Assembly: GCA_002432085.1 (NCBI GenBank) | Contig: DJFN01000068.1 | Span: forward strand, 473-10,040 | DNA length: 9,568 nucleotides | From: Flavobacteriales bacterium UBA5871 | GTDB taxonomy: Bacteria; Bacteroidota; Bacteroidia; Flavobacteriales_D; Crocinitomicaceae | Direction of reading: 5' to 3' | Shown: piece after piece, positions 1 to 5,978 of the stretch | How positions within the stretch are numbered: the first letter of the stretch is position 1 | Layout: each line of letters begins with the position of its first letter | The notes under the pieces: model-generated | What the model saw: the letters and a program-made list of their open reading frames with translations, nothing else | Told to the model about the DNA's origin: nothing | Database searches by the model: none | Translations under genes and position numbers: made by a program

Positions 1-45
1 AGTGAATCTCTTCTTTGCACTGGAATTTGTTTTCATTTTTGGCAT
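1..45 (-). CDS. rpmI: 50S ribosomal protein L35, N-terminal fragment
   Basis: Only the first 15 codons lie in the window, and the gene runs off the left edge. Read on the minus strand from the ATG at 45-43 they encode MPKMKTNSSAKKRFT, the highly conserved start of bacterial L35, a small basic protein of the large ribosomal subunit. The ATG follows an A/G-rich leader (AGAAAGAGAA) but no clear Shine-Dalgarno sequence, which is common in Bacteroidota. In most bacteria rpmI sits between infC and rplT. Here the DNA upstream of rpmI is a 157-bp gap and then the divergent rseP gene, so infC is not immediately upstream; rplT may still follow outside the window. The identification rests on 15 residues, but they are very diagnostic. 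Confidence 0.88.
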   Translation of the reverse strand, partial: MPKMKTNSSAKKRFT

Positions 46-61
46 TTCTCTTTCTTTTTAA

Positions 62-75
62 AAAGTGAACACTTT
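62..75. promoter_or_regulatory. 14-bp palindrome in the rpmI leader
   Basis: AAAGTG-AA-CACTTT is a 6-bp inverted repeat with a 2-nt centre, ending 17 nt before the rpmI start codon. Next to it, at 54-65, is a second perfect palindrome, CTTTTTAAAAAG. They could form an operator or a small leader structure for rpmI, but AT-rich gaps often contain such palindromes by chance. No function can be assigned. Confidence 0.25.
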
Positions 76-89
76 GTCAGCGTCGTTAT

Positions 90-159
90 AATTGAAAATG
101 GTAAATTGAAAATTCCAAAAGAGGACAATTTTCAATTTTGGCATTTTCCATTTTCAATT
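90..159. repeat. Nested AT-rich inverted repeat between rpmI and rseP
   Basis: Two nested pairs of arms are visible. The outer arm AATTGAAAATGG (90-101) is exactly complementary to 148-159. The inner arm AAATTGAAAATT (103-114) is exactly complementary to 127-138. The central 12 nt (115-126) are unpaired. The right half reads as degenerate units of the ATTTTCN type (ATTTTCA, ATTTTGG, ATTTTCC, ATTTTCA), and the left half carries the same units in reverse orientation. It lies between divergent genes, so it is not a terminator for either of them; it could form a cruciform or a leader RNA hairpin for rpmI. Its layout resembles the arrays at 2408-2554 and 7212-7334. Confidence 0.7.
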
Positions 160-169
160 ACCGAATAGT

Positions 170-177
170 TATATTTG
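170..177 (+). promoter_or_regulatory. Bacteroidota -7 promoter element for rseP
   Basis: TATATTTG matches the Bacteroidota housekeeping consensus TAnnTTTG exactly and ends 25 nt before the rseP ATG. No convincing -33 TTG lies at the usual 17-23 nt spacing; that stretch belongs to the AT-rich inverted repeat. Transcription would start a few bases downstream, giving a leader of roughly 20 nt. Confidence 0.6.
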
Positions 178-202
178 CGTCTACACATTTTTAAAATCTT
201 CT

Positions 203-1540
203 ATGGATTTCTGGATCCGCGCTGCACAGCTCATTCTTTCCCTGTCTATACTCATCGTCCTGCACGAATTCGGTCACTTTATTCCGGCACGCCTGTTCAA
301 GATCCGCGTGGAGAAGTTCTACCTGTTCTTCAACCCATATTTCTCGCTGATTAAGAAGAAGATCGGTCAAACCGAATGGGGAATCGGCTGGCTGCCGCTG
401 GGTGGTTATGTGAAAATCGCCGGTATGGTCGACGAGTCCATGGACAAAGAACAAATGGCGCAACCGGCCAAACCGGATGAATTCCGCTCCAAGCCGGCGT
501 GGCAGCGTCTGATCGTGATGATCGGCGGTGTCGTGGTAAACGTGATCGTAGGCTTTGCGCTCTACATCATGATCCTGGGTGTCTGGGGTGAAGACAAGGT
601 GGATCACAGCAAATTGCAGAACGGCGTGGCTGTTCACCCGTTCATGCAGCAGTTTGGCTTCCGTTCCGGTGACAAGATCCTGGAAATGGATGGTCAGAAA
701 GTGAACGACCTCGAAAAGCTGAGTGCCGAGATCATGATTTTCAACAAGCGTCATTTCACCGTGCAACATGAGGACGGAACGACACAAAAAATCACGCTTC
801 CGGAAGACATCGGCTACCAGATGTTCTACAACAACGCCGAGCATGCATTCAGCTTCCGTGCGTTTGTGGATCACATCGACAGCGTTGCACCGAAGAGCAC
901 GGCGGCTTCCATGAAACTGAAAAAAGGCGATAAGATCCTGACCATCGACGGTAAGGATTTCGTCTTCCACGACGAGTTCGCTTCCCTGCTTTACGCAAGC
1001 CGCGGCAAGAAAACGACATTCGAAGTACTTCGCGGAAACGATACGCTGACACTCACCGCAAAAATCAACAAAGAAGGCGTATTGGGTGTTTACAATAAAA
1101 GTACGCTCACGCCTGACGCCAAAGTAGCTGTTTACAACGTTGATTATGGTTTTGCGGAAAGCTTCGGAGCCGGTATTACCAAAGGCTGTCGTACGCTTTA
1201 CATGAACGTGGCGCAGTTCAAATACGTGTTCACGAAAAAAGGAGCCGGCTCGGTTGGTGGTTTCACGGCCATCGGCAAGATGTTCCCGACCACGTGGGAC
1301 TGGCAGGCATTCTGGGCGCTCACGGCCTTTATTTCCATCGCGCTGGCGTTCATGAACATTCTCCCGATTCCGGCACTCGACGGCGGACACGTGATGTTCC
1401 TGCTCTACGAGATCATCACAGGTCGTCAGCCGGCACAACGCGTGCTCGAAGTGGCCCAGTACATCGGTTTCTTCCTGCTGATCGGGCTCCTGCTCTACGC
1501 CAACGGAAACGACATTCTGAAACTGATCTCCGGAAGCTAG
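203..1540 (+). CDS. rseP: RseP-like site-2 intramembrane zinc metalloprotease (M50B)
   Basis: This 445-residue protein has the usual length and layout of RseP. The zinc-binding and catalytic motif HEFGH is at residues 21-25 inside the first membrane helix. GGYVK at 67-71 is the membrane-associated loop typical of the family. Two PDZ-like modules follow, with GFRSGDKILEMDG starting near 152 and LKKGDKILTIDG near 239. The third zinc ligand lies in NILPIPALDGGH (Asp393), next to the C-terminal helix. In E. coli RseP cleaves the anti-sigma factor RseA after DegS and also clears signal-peptide remnants; the Bacteroidota substrates cannot be told from this sequence. It acts in the inner membrane. 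The start at 203 is supported by the TATATTTG box just upstream and by the short distance to HEFGH. It seems to be transcribed alone, divergent from rpmI. Confidence 0.95.
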   Translation: MDFWIRAAQLILSLSILIVLHEFGHFIPARLFKIRVEKFYLFFNPYFSLIKKKIGQTEWGIGWLPLGGYVKIAGMVDESMDKEQMAQPAKPDEFRSKPAWQRLIVMIGGVVVNVIVGFALYIMILGVWGEDKVDHSKLQNGVAVHPFMQQFGFRSGDKILEMDGQKVNDLEKLSAEIMIFNKRHFTVQHEDGTTQKITLPEDIGYQMFYNNAEHAFSFRAFVDHIDSVAPKSTAASMKLKKGDKILTIDGKDFVFHDEFASLLYASRGKKTTFEVLRGNDTLTLTAKINKEGVLGVYNKSTLTPDAKVAVYNVDYGFAESFGAGITKGCRTLYMNVAQFKYVFTKKGAGSVGGFTAIGKMFPTTWDWQAFWALTAFISIALAFMNILPIPALDGGHVMFLLYEIITGRQPAQRVLEVAQYIGFFLLIGLLLYANGNDILKLISGS

Positions 1541-1548
1541 ACGGAGGT

Positions 1549-1580
1549 CAGGATTTCAAGACTTCAAGACATCAGGACTT
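1549..1580 (+). repeat. Degenerate octamer array, CARGAYWT family (4 units)
   Basis: Four consecutive 8-bp units (CAGGATTT, then CAAGACTT, CAAGACAT and CAGGACTT) run without spacers, starting 8 bp after the rseP stop codon. The pattern is CARGAYWT. The short arms AGGTCA (1545-1550) and TGACCT (1580-1585) flank the array and could close it as a stem. The same octamer family recurs at 2408-2554, mostly in the opposite orientation. Confidence 0.75.
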
Positions 1581-1594
1581 GACCTGAAACAGAC

Positions 1595-1630
1595 GACTGG
1601 AGACCGGCGACTGCCCGACCGAAGACTGTC
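1595..1630 (+). repeat. Degenerate heptamer array, GACYGNN family (5 units)
   Basis: Five 7-bp units of pattern GACYGNN (GACTGGA, GACCGGC, GACTGCC, GACCGAA, GACTGTC) follow each other, with one extra base before the fourth. The array lies directly downstream of the octamer array, so the 138-bp gap between rseP and the next gene is mostly repeat. Its GC content is well above that of the flanking spacer. No coding potential or promoter is seen within it. Confidence 0.65.
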
Positions 1631-1642
1631 AAAATTTTGGCT

Positions 1643-1650
1643 TACTTTTA
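1643..1650 (+). promoter_or_regulatory. Possible -7 promoter element for the DUF4412-like gene
   Basis: TACTTTTA matches five of the six fixed positions of TAnnTTTG (final A instead of G) and ends 28 nt before the ATG at 1679. It lies just after the repeat arrays. A matching -33 element is not seen. Confidence 0.3.
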
Positions 1651-1678
1651 GCTAAGAGAAATCACTTTAAAACATTCT

Positions 1679-2338
1679 ATGAAAAAGATGCACTATTTAT
1701 TGATCCTGCTGCTTGGATTCTCGCTTCCTGCCTTCGCGCAAATGAAGCAAGGTACGATCACGTACGACATGCAGTTTTCTTCCGACAATCCGGATATGGC
1801 TATGGGCCTTTCGATGCTCACCGGCTCTAAAATGACCACTTCCTTTATGCCAGGCAAGGCACGTGCGGAAGTCAGCATGGGTACTTTCGGAAAAACAACG
1901 ACCATTACGGACACCAAAACCAAGAAAATCCTCACACTGATGGATATGATGGGCTCGAAGACCGCTACCGAGTCGAAAATGGAAGAAGAAGACAAGGAGG
2001 CTGACAAGACCGGAGAAATCAAAGTTGAAACAACCGACGAAACAAAGGAGATCATGGGCTATAAATGCACTAAATCCGTCATCACGATGGAAGACGGCAC
2101 TGTTATGGTCGCGTGGTGTACAAAGGACATCGTTGTTTCGACACAAGGTCAGACTTACTACAGCGCCCAGATGCCGGGCTTCCCGATGGAATTTGAGATA
2201 ACACAGCAGGAAATGACGATGAAGTTCACGGTAACAGCGATTGATAAAGCCAAGCCGAAAAAGACGCTCTTCGAGATGAAAGTTCCGGAAGGCTACAAGC
2301 TCATGACTGAAGAAGAACTGAAAGCAATGGGGCAATAA
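1679..2338 (+). CDS. Secreted DUF4412/GLPGLI-like protein
   Basis: The 219-residue protein starts with a clear signal peptide (MKKMHYLLILLLGFSLPAFA, cleavage before Gln21), so it is exported to the periplasm or outer membrane. The mature part begins with a GTITYDMQF strand, then a region with an Arg-containing strand and TITDTKTKKILTLMD (about residues 76-90). A very acidic stretch rich in Glu and Lys covers about 99-120. Next is KEIMGYKCTKSVI (about 123-135), followed by VAWCTKDIV. This order (G-x-I-x-Y start, then a GYKCxK strand, then W-x-T-x-x-I) is what I associate with DUF4412 and the related GLPGLI proteins, which are common and largely uncharacterised in Bacteroidota. Two cysteines (GYKC and AWCT) could pair. 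The C-terminus resembles the VPEGYK ending of these families. No enzymatic motif is visible. The gene is followed 8 bp later by a strong terminator. Confidence 0.8.
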   Translation: MKKMHYLLILLLGFSLPAFAQMKQGTITYDMQFSSDNPDMAMGLSMLTGSKMTTSFMPGKARAEVSMGTFGKTTTITDTKTKKILTLMDMMGSKTATESKMEEEDKEADKTGEIKVETTDETKEIMGYKCTKSVITMEDGTVMVAWCTKDIVVSTQGQTYYSAQMPGFPMEFEITQQEMTMKFTVTAIDKAKPKKTLFEMKVPEGYKLMTEEELKAMGQ

Positions 2339-2346
2339 TTCCAACT

Positions 2347-2402
2347 GATTACAAAAAAATCCCGGTTCCGATAGCTATCGGAACCGGGATTTTTTTGTAA
2401 TC
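2347..2402. terminator. Perfect 56-bp palindromic bidirectional terminator
   Basis: The 28-nt left arm (2347-2374) is an exact reverse complement of 2375-2402, with no spacer. The core is a GC-rich stem (ATCCCGGTTCCGATAG and its complement), flanked by a run of 7 A on the left and 7 T on the right. It can therefore terminate rightward transcription of the DUF4412-like gene (stop 2338) and leftward transcription of the hydrolase gene (stop 2558). This fits its place between convergent genes. Confidence 0.92.
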
Positions 2403-2407
2403 GATTT

Positions 2408-2554
2408 CAGGATTTTAAGAGCGTGTGCCAAGGCACACTTAAAGACATCAGGATCGTACACTTTGCATACTTCAGGATAGATTCCGAACTAAATCTTGAC
2501 ATCTTGCCGTCCTGCCCTCCTGAAGTCTTAATGTCTTGCCCTCCTGCTGTCCTG
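2408..2554. repeat. Degenerate octamer array with opposed halves, CARGAYNN family
   Basis: The right part (2491-2554) is eight exact-period 8-bp units in minus orientation, of pattern NNNTCYTG (AAATCTTG, ACATCTTG, CCGTCCTG and so on), with CCCTCCTG occurring twice. One unit (2523-2530) ends in A instead of G. The left part carries plus-orientation units of the same family: CAGGATTT at 2408-2415, AAAGACAT at 2441-2448, CAGGATCG at 2449-2456 and CAGGATAG at 2473-2480. A compact hairpin, GTGTGCC-AA-GGCACAC, sits at 2423-2438 among them. The array runs right up to the hydrolase stop codon at 2558-2560. The opposed halves can pair imperfectly. Confidence 0.75.
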
Positions 2555-2557
2555 AAG

Positions 2558-3991
2558 TCACTTCGTGACAAATCCCGCTTCTCCTTCCTTGATGCATTCA
2601 AAGATCCAGTCGTAGCTGTAGACCATGTGGCTGTCGATGAAATTCTTGTTCGGCCAGTCTTTCGGAATGAATGCTCGTCCGCAGGTAGTGGCTGGCATGG
2701 AATCGAGTCCTTTGACGGCGCATTGCGGTGCGATGCCGTCTTGCTGTTTTACCGGATCGGGGTCTTCCTGATCGAGATTGCTGCCGTATTGCCACACCTG
2801 CCGGAACTGCGACCAGTCGGAACCGGCAAAGCAGGCGTTTTCCGGTGCAATGATGTAGAGATTTCCGAAAACGACCTTGTCGCGCACCACGTCGATGAAG
2901 CCGAGCGTATAGGCATAGCCCATGCTGTGGCAAACGATATCGATGGTGTCTCTGACCGTTTCGCAATGCGGTTCGTTGCAGCGTGCTGTGAGAAAAGCCA
3001 GTCCGGCCAGCTTGCCTTTTTCGCGTCGTTCGTTAAAGCCTTCTTCGTTGCTTTCGGTGTTCAGCCGGGCGAAAATGCGCTTGCTTTTTTTCTTGCGGAA
3101 CGTCAGCCAGGTTCGCACGTAGCTCCACGCAAATCCCAACTTGGTGCGGTGATTCGACGTTGCGATCGGCATGCTGCCATCGGCGTACCAGCTCACAGCA
3201 GGCTTCAAGCGGTCAATGAATTGGTTGTCGAGCTTGTACCAATAGCCGTAGCGGTCTTTCTGGGTCAGGACGCCGTCGGTCGGATCGTCATTTTTCTTCG
3301 GGCCGCGGTAACCGTTCACGAAGACCAGCATGCGCACGGGATCAACAGGCTCGGCCGTTAATTGCGCGGTAACATCTTCACCTTCGTAATTCTCTACGCG
3401 CTGCGTTCCGATGTAGCCGTCAATGTTCATGTAATTGTAAACGACATAATGCGAACGGGCAATCCGGCGAATGCCCGCGCTGAATACTACCAGCGAGTCC
3501 GTCGAATGGGAATAGCGGATGGCGCCGGTCGTGTCGATGGTAAAATACAGCACGTTGTGACGTTTCAGGCTTTCCCATTGGCCGTTTTTCAGCCGGAAGA
3601 TCACACTGCCAGGCTTCAGCGCTTCGGATTTGACCAGCGGAAACCGGATCTTCTGGATCTGTTTGGCGGAATCCTCGAGGTAGTATTTTTCGGCTTCCAA
3701 GTGACCCGGATCGTTGGCAAAGAAATCGATCGCTTTCTGGACCTGCAACAGCGAAGCCGGACGCTTCGGATCGTTATCGGCCTGTTTTAAGACGTAATAA
3801 TTCTGCAGGAAAGGTTGAGCCGGCTTTTTCTGAACGAGAATGCCGTTGCTGTCTTCCTCCCAGAGATAATAAGCCACGAGAGCACCGGTAGAAGGAAATT
3901 TCCGCTCCGGCAAAGAATCGCCCGTCTGACCATAAACGCCTGAAGCGCACAGCCAGCAAAAGAACGCTATGACAGCAAAACGGTTCTTCAT
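2558..3991 (-). CDS. Secreted alpha/beta-hydrolase-like (lipase-like) protein
   Basis: With the start at 3991 the product is 477 residues and opens with a signal peptide (MKNRFAVIAFFCWLCASGVYG, cleavage before Gln22). The best functional clue is DIVCHSMGYAYTLGFID around Ser356. This is a GxSxG-type nucleophile elbow with Cys in place of the first Gly, as in many lipase-like alpha/beta hydrolases. VFVNGYRGPKKN upstream could supply the oxyanion region, and His455 (DSHMVYSYDW) is a candidate catalytic His; the acid is not obvious. The first 200 or so residues resemble no family I recognise. There are many cysteines in the C-terminal half. An in-frame ATG at 4021 would add ten residues before the signal peptide, but it lies upstream of the TATTTTTG promoter box, so the 3991 start is preferred. 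The gene stands alone. Substrate is unknown; a lipid or ester is only an inference. Confidence 0.75.
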   Translation of the reverse strand: MKNRFAVIAFFCWLCASGVYGQTGDSLPERKFPSTGALVAYYLWEEDSNGILVQKKPAQPFLQNYYVLKQADNDPKRPASLLQVQKAIDFFANDPGHLEAEKYYLEDSAKQIQKIRFPLVKSEALKPGSVIFRLKNGQWESLKRHNVLYFTIDTTGAIRYSHSTDSLVVFSAGIRRIARSHYVVYNYMNIDGYIGTQRVENYEGEDVTAQLTAEPVDPVRMLVFVNGYRGPKKNDDPTDGVLTQKDRYGYWYKLDNQFIDRLKPAVSWYADGSMPIATSNHRTKLGFAWSYVRTWLTFRKKKSKRIFARLNTESNEEGFNERREKGKLAGLAFLTARCNEPHCETVRDTIDIVCHSMGYAYTLGFIDVVRDKVVFGNLYIIAPENACFAGSDWSQFRQVWQYGSNLDQEDPDPVKQQDGIAPQCAVKGLDSMPATTCGRAFIPKDWPNKNFIDSHMVYSYDWIFECIKEGEAGFVTK

Positions 3992-4005
3992 CAAGACCAA
4001 AATCG

Positions 4006-4013
4006 CAAAAATA
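4006..4013 (-). promoter_or_regulatory. Bacteroidota -7 promoter element for the hydrolase gene
   Basis: On the minus strand this reads TATTTTTG, an exact TAnnTTTG match, ending 14 nt before the ATG at 3991. It implies a very short leader and excludes the in-frame ATG at 4021 from the transcript. A -33 TTG at normal spacing is not visible. Confidence 0.6.
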
Positions 4014-4042
4014 CCCGGCAAATGCTATTTGTATAAGATCTT

Positions 4043-4296
4043 TTCACCACAAAAGGCACGAAGTTTTATTGGGATGCGCTGTGTGTGGTTCGAAGCATCC
4101 GTCCGCCGCGACGGACGGAATTACACAAAAGTTCGATATAAAATCCAACCCGTAAGTTGATAGAAGTTCGGGTATTATGTCAAACTTTCAATTCTGTTGA
4201 TGAAGTGGTCTTCTCTTTTGTGTAGGCTTCCGCTTTGCGGAAGGCGCTTTTAACTATGCTAGTACGTCAACTGTCTTTTGTGCCTTTTGTGGTGAA
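4043..4296. repeat. 254-bp MITE-like structured element with 17-bp terminal inverted repeats
   Basis: TTCACCACAAAAGGCAC (4043-4059) is exactly complementary to 4280-4296. Inside lie, in order, a hairpin with 8-bp arms TCCGTCCG/CGGACGGA (4098-4105 and 4112-4119), an inner inverted repeat TACACAAAAG (4122-4131) matching 4215-4224, and a second hairpin CTTCCGC-TTT-GCGGAAG (4227-4243). The arms are nearly concentric, so the whole unit can fold into one long stem with two side hairpins. No ORF with recognisable content lies inside, and no target-site duplication is obvious at the ends. It fills most of the 393-bp gap between the divergent hydrolase and yebC promoters. It could be a non-autonomous transposable element, two opposed copies of a dispersed repeat, or a structured RNA gene. 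A related copy of the terminal motif lies at 6612-6650. Confidence 0.6.
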
Positions 4297-4361
4297 CCAA
4301 TCACACCGCAATTGGATTTTATTTCCCTTCCATTGAATAACGCATATATCACTGAAATCAA

Positions 4362-4369
4362 TATTTTTG
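4362..4369 (+). promoter_or_regulatory. Bacteroidota -7 promoter element for yebC
   Basis: TATTTTTG is an exact TAnnTTTG match ending 15 nt before the yebC ATG at 4385. The TTG at 4367 that would extend the reading frame lies inside this box, so it cannot be the start if the promoter is used. A TTG at 4333-4335 is 26 nt upstream, a little too far for a standard -33. Confidence 0.6.
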
Positions 4370-4384
4370 CCAAAAAAAAGACCT

Positions 4385-5095
4385 ATGGGAAGAGCGTTTG
4401 AATACCGCAGAGCAGCCAAAGAAAAACGTTGGGACAAAATGTCGAAGTTGTTTCCGAAACTGGGCAAAGCCATTACGATGGCGGCCAAAGAAGGCGGCGA
4501 CGACCCTACGACCAATGCCAAGCTGCGCACCGCTATTCAGAATGCGAAGGCTGAGAACATGCCGAAGGACAACATCGAAGCTGCGATCAAGCGTGCGGCC
4601 CAGAAAGATGTGGCCAACTTCACCCAGGTCGATTACGAAGGAAAAGGACCGCACGGCGTACTCGTTTACGTGGAATGTGCGACGGATAACCCGACGCGTA
4701 CCGTTGCGAACGTAAAATCCTACTTCAACAAAGCAGGTGGTGGCGTTGTGCCGAACGGTCGGCTTGAATTCATGTTCAACCGCAAAAGCGTATTCGAGAT
4801 CGAGAAAACGGATGCAGTCGATCCGGAAGAAATCGAGCTCGAGCTCATCGATGCCGGTTGCGAGGAAATCGACGTGACGGACGATCGCATTTTCGTTTAC
4901 GGTGACTACACGTCATTCGGAACGCTGGCAAAAGCGATCGAAGACTTGAATCTGAACGTGCTCAAATCAAACCTGCAGCGCATTCCGACCAACCCGGTTG
5001 AATTTACGGAAGAACAGCTCGCCGATATCGAAAAAATGCTCGACAAGATCGAAGACGACGACGATATCCAGCAGGTGTTTACCAATATCGCGTAA
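4385..5095 (+). CDS. yebC: YebC/PmpR/TACO1-family protein
   Basis: This 236-residue protein is full length for the family. The start [20 protein letters not shown] is the Bacteroidota form of the YebC N-terminus. It is followed by the helical region with [20 protein letters not shown] (about residues 42-61) and AIKRA, then [20 protein letters not shown] with TRTVANVK and the [14 protein letters not shown] strand. The acidic C-terminus (EDDDDIQQV) is normal. YebC proteins have been described as DNA-binding regulators (PmpR in Pseudomonas). More recently YebC and its mitochondrial relative TACO1 were described as translation factors that relieve ribosome stalling at proline-rich stretches. Which role applies here cannot be read from the sequence. 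The ATG at 4385 is chosen over the in-frame TTG at 4367 because of the promoter box and the conserved MGRAF start. It appears monocistronic. Confidence 0.93.
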   Translation: MGRAFEYRRAAKEKRWDKMSKLFPKLGKAITMAAKEGGDDPTTNAKLRTAIQNAKAENMPKDNIEAAIKRAAQKDVANFTQVDYEGKGPHGVLVYVECATDNPTRTVANVKSYFNKAGGGVVPNGRLEFMFNRKSVFEIEKTDAVDPEEIELELIDAGCEEIDVTDDRIFVYGDYTSFGTLAKAIEDLNLNVLKSNLQRIPTNPVEFTEEQLADIEKMLDKIEDDDDIQQVFTNIA

Positions 5096-5100
5096 GCCAT

Positions 5101-5117
5101 ACGACTTCAGCAGTCGT
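5101..5117. other. Small hairpin after yebC
   Basis: ACGACT-TCAGC-AGTCGT is a perfect 6-bp stem with a 5-nt loop, starting 5 bp after the yebC stop codon. It is not followed by a T-run, so it is not a standard intrinsic terminator, though it could protect the mRNA end. Confidence 0.35.
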
Positions 5118-5215
5118 GCGATCCGTTCGGCTGTTATACCAAAACACAGAATCTCACGGTTTCCATGTTCAGTCCTGAAATATTTCGGATATTGGGGAAC
5201 TGAAAACCGATACTT

Positions 5216-5860
5216 ATGGAAACAAATACACTATTGGACGAGCAGCTGACCACACCGCAGAACTACAAGGAATTCGCTTATCCCATTACTTTTAAGTTCC
5301 GGATCGGGACGCTGGCCAACGATTTCGTTGCTACGGATGCGAACGGGCAAACCGTGGCGTATGTGCGCCAGAAAATGTTCCGTTTGAAAGAAGCGATCAT
5401 GGTCTATACCAACGAATCGAAATCGAACCTGATGAACAAGATCGATGCCGACCGCATCATCGATTTCAATGCGAGTTATTCGTTCACAGATGCCGATGGA
5501 AACGTAATCGGAAGAATGGGACGAAAAGGCATGCGTTCTTTGTGGAAAGCCAGCTACAACATTTTCAACACGGACAATACATCCAGCTACAGCATACAGG
5601 AAGAAAATCCATGGGCGAAAGTCGGCGACGTTTTGCTGAACGAAATTCCGATCGTGGGCATTTTCACGGGCTATCTCTGCAATCCGAAATACGCGGTGAG
5701 CAACACTGAAGGCCAGAAAGTAGCACGTTTGTCCAAGTCACCTTCCTTTTTCGGACGTTCGTTCAAGCTCGACAAGCTCGATGAATTCAAGGCCGGTGAT
5801 GACGAGCGCATCATGCTTTCGCTGATGATGATGATCCTGCTGGAGCGGAGGCGAGGCTGA
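5216..5860 (+). CDS. LURP-one/tubby-like (LOR) family protein
   Basis: The 214-residue product has no signal peptide and should be cytosolic or peripheral to the membrane. About residues 20-195 show the repeating strand pattern of the LURP-one-related/tubby-C-like fold: FKFRIGTLANDFVATDANGQ (26-45), VRQKMFRLKEAIMVY, then YSFTDADGNVIGRMGRKG (88-105) with SLWKASYNIF, and later YAVSNTEGQKVARLSKSP. The D-x-x-G-x-x-I-G-x-x-x-R-K-G motif is the strongest clue. Bacterial members are common but mostly uncharacterised; related phospholipid scramblase-like and tubby proteins bind membrane lipids, so a lipid-related role is only a guess. No hydrophobic helix long enough for a secure membrane anchor is seen, although 'SLMMMILL' near the C-terminus is hydrophobic. 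The 120-bp gap after yebC suggests separate transcription, but no clear promoter box was found. Confidence 0.75.
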   Translation: METNTLLDEQLTTPQNYKEFAYPITFKFRIGTLANDFVATDANGQTVAYVRQKMFRLKEAIMVYTNESKSNLMNKIDADRIIDFNASYSFTDADGNVIGRMGRKGMRSLWKASYNIFNTDNTSSYSIQEENPWAKVGDVLLNEIPIVGIFTGYLCNPKYAVSNTEGQKVARLSKSPSFFGRSFKLDKLDEFKAGDDERIMLSLMMMILLERRRG

Positions 5861-5978
5861 TCGCATCTCACAGGTAATATTACATTAATGCATTATTGCG
5901 GGTGTGATTAACAACCCTACGTGCAAAAGCAACGGTGAACAGAAGCCGTTCAGCCGGATTGTTGCGTAATTTTCCTCC

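Noticed and set aside
191..1438. 415-residue minus-strand open frame opposite rseP
   Set aside because: It lies entirely opposite a gene with clear HEFGH and LDG motifs. The translation has no recognisable motif or signal peptide and fits a codon-bias shadow.
2423..3361. 312-residue plus-strand open frame opposite the hydrolase gene
   Set aside because: The minus-strand frame has a signal peptide, a promoter box and a nucleophile elbow. The plus-strand frame starts inside the octamer array and has no family features.
3992..4021. Upstream in-frame ATG at 4021 for the hydrolase gene
   Set aside because: It adds ten residues before a good signal peptide and lies upstream of the exact TAnnTTTG box at 4013-4006.
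4367..4384. TTG start for yebC at 4367
   Set aside because: The codon is inside the promoter box, and the conserved family N-terminus MGRAF begins at 4385.
5096..5215. Promoter for the LURP-one-like gene
   Set aside because: Only poor matches to TAnnTTTG (such as TATTTCGG) were found, so no site is called.
5886..5895. TAATGCATTA palindrome in the gap before cvpA
   Set aside because: A single 10-bp AT-rich palindrome is expected by chance, and it has no clear relation to a promoter box.
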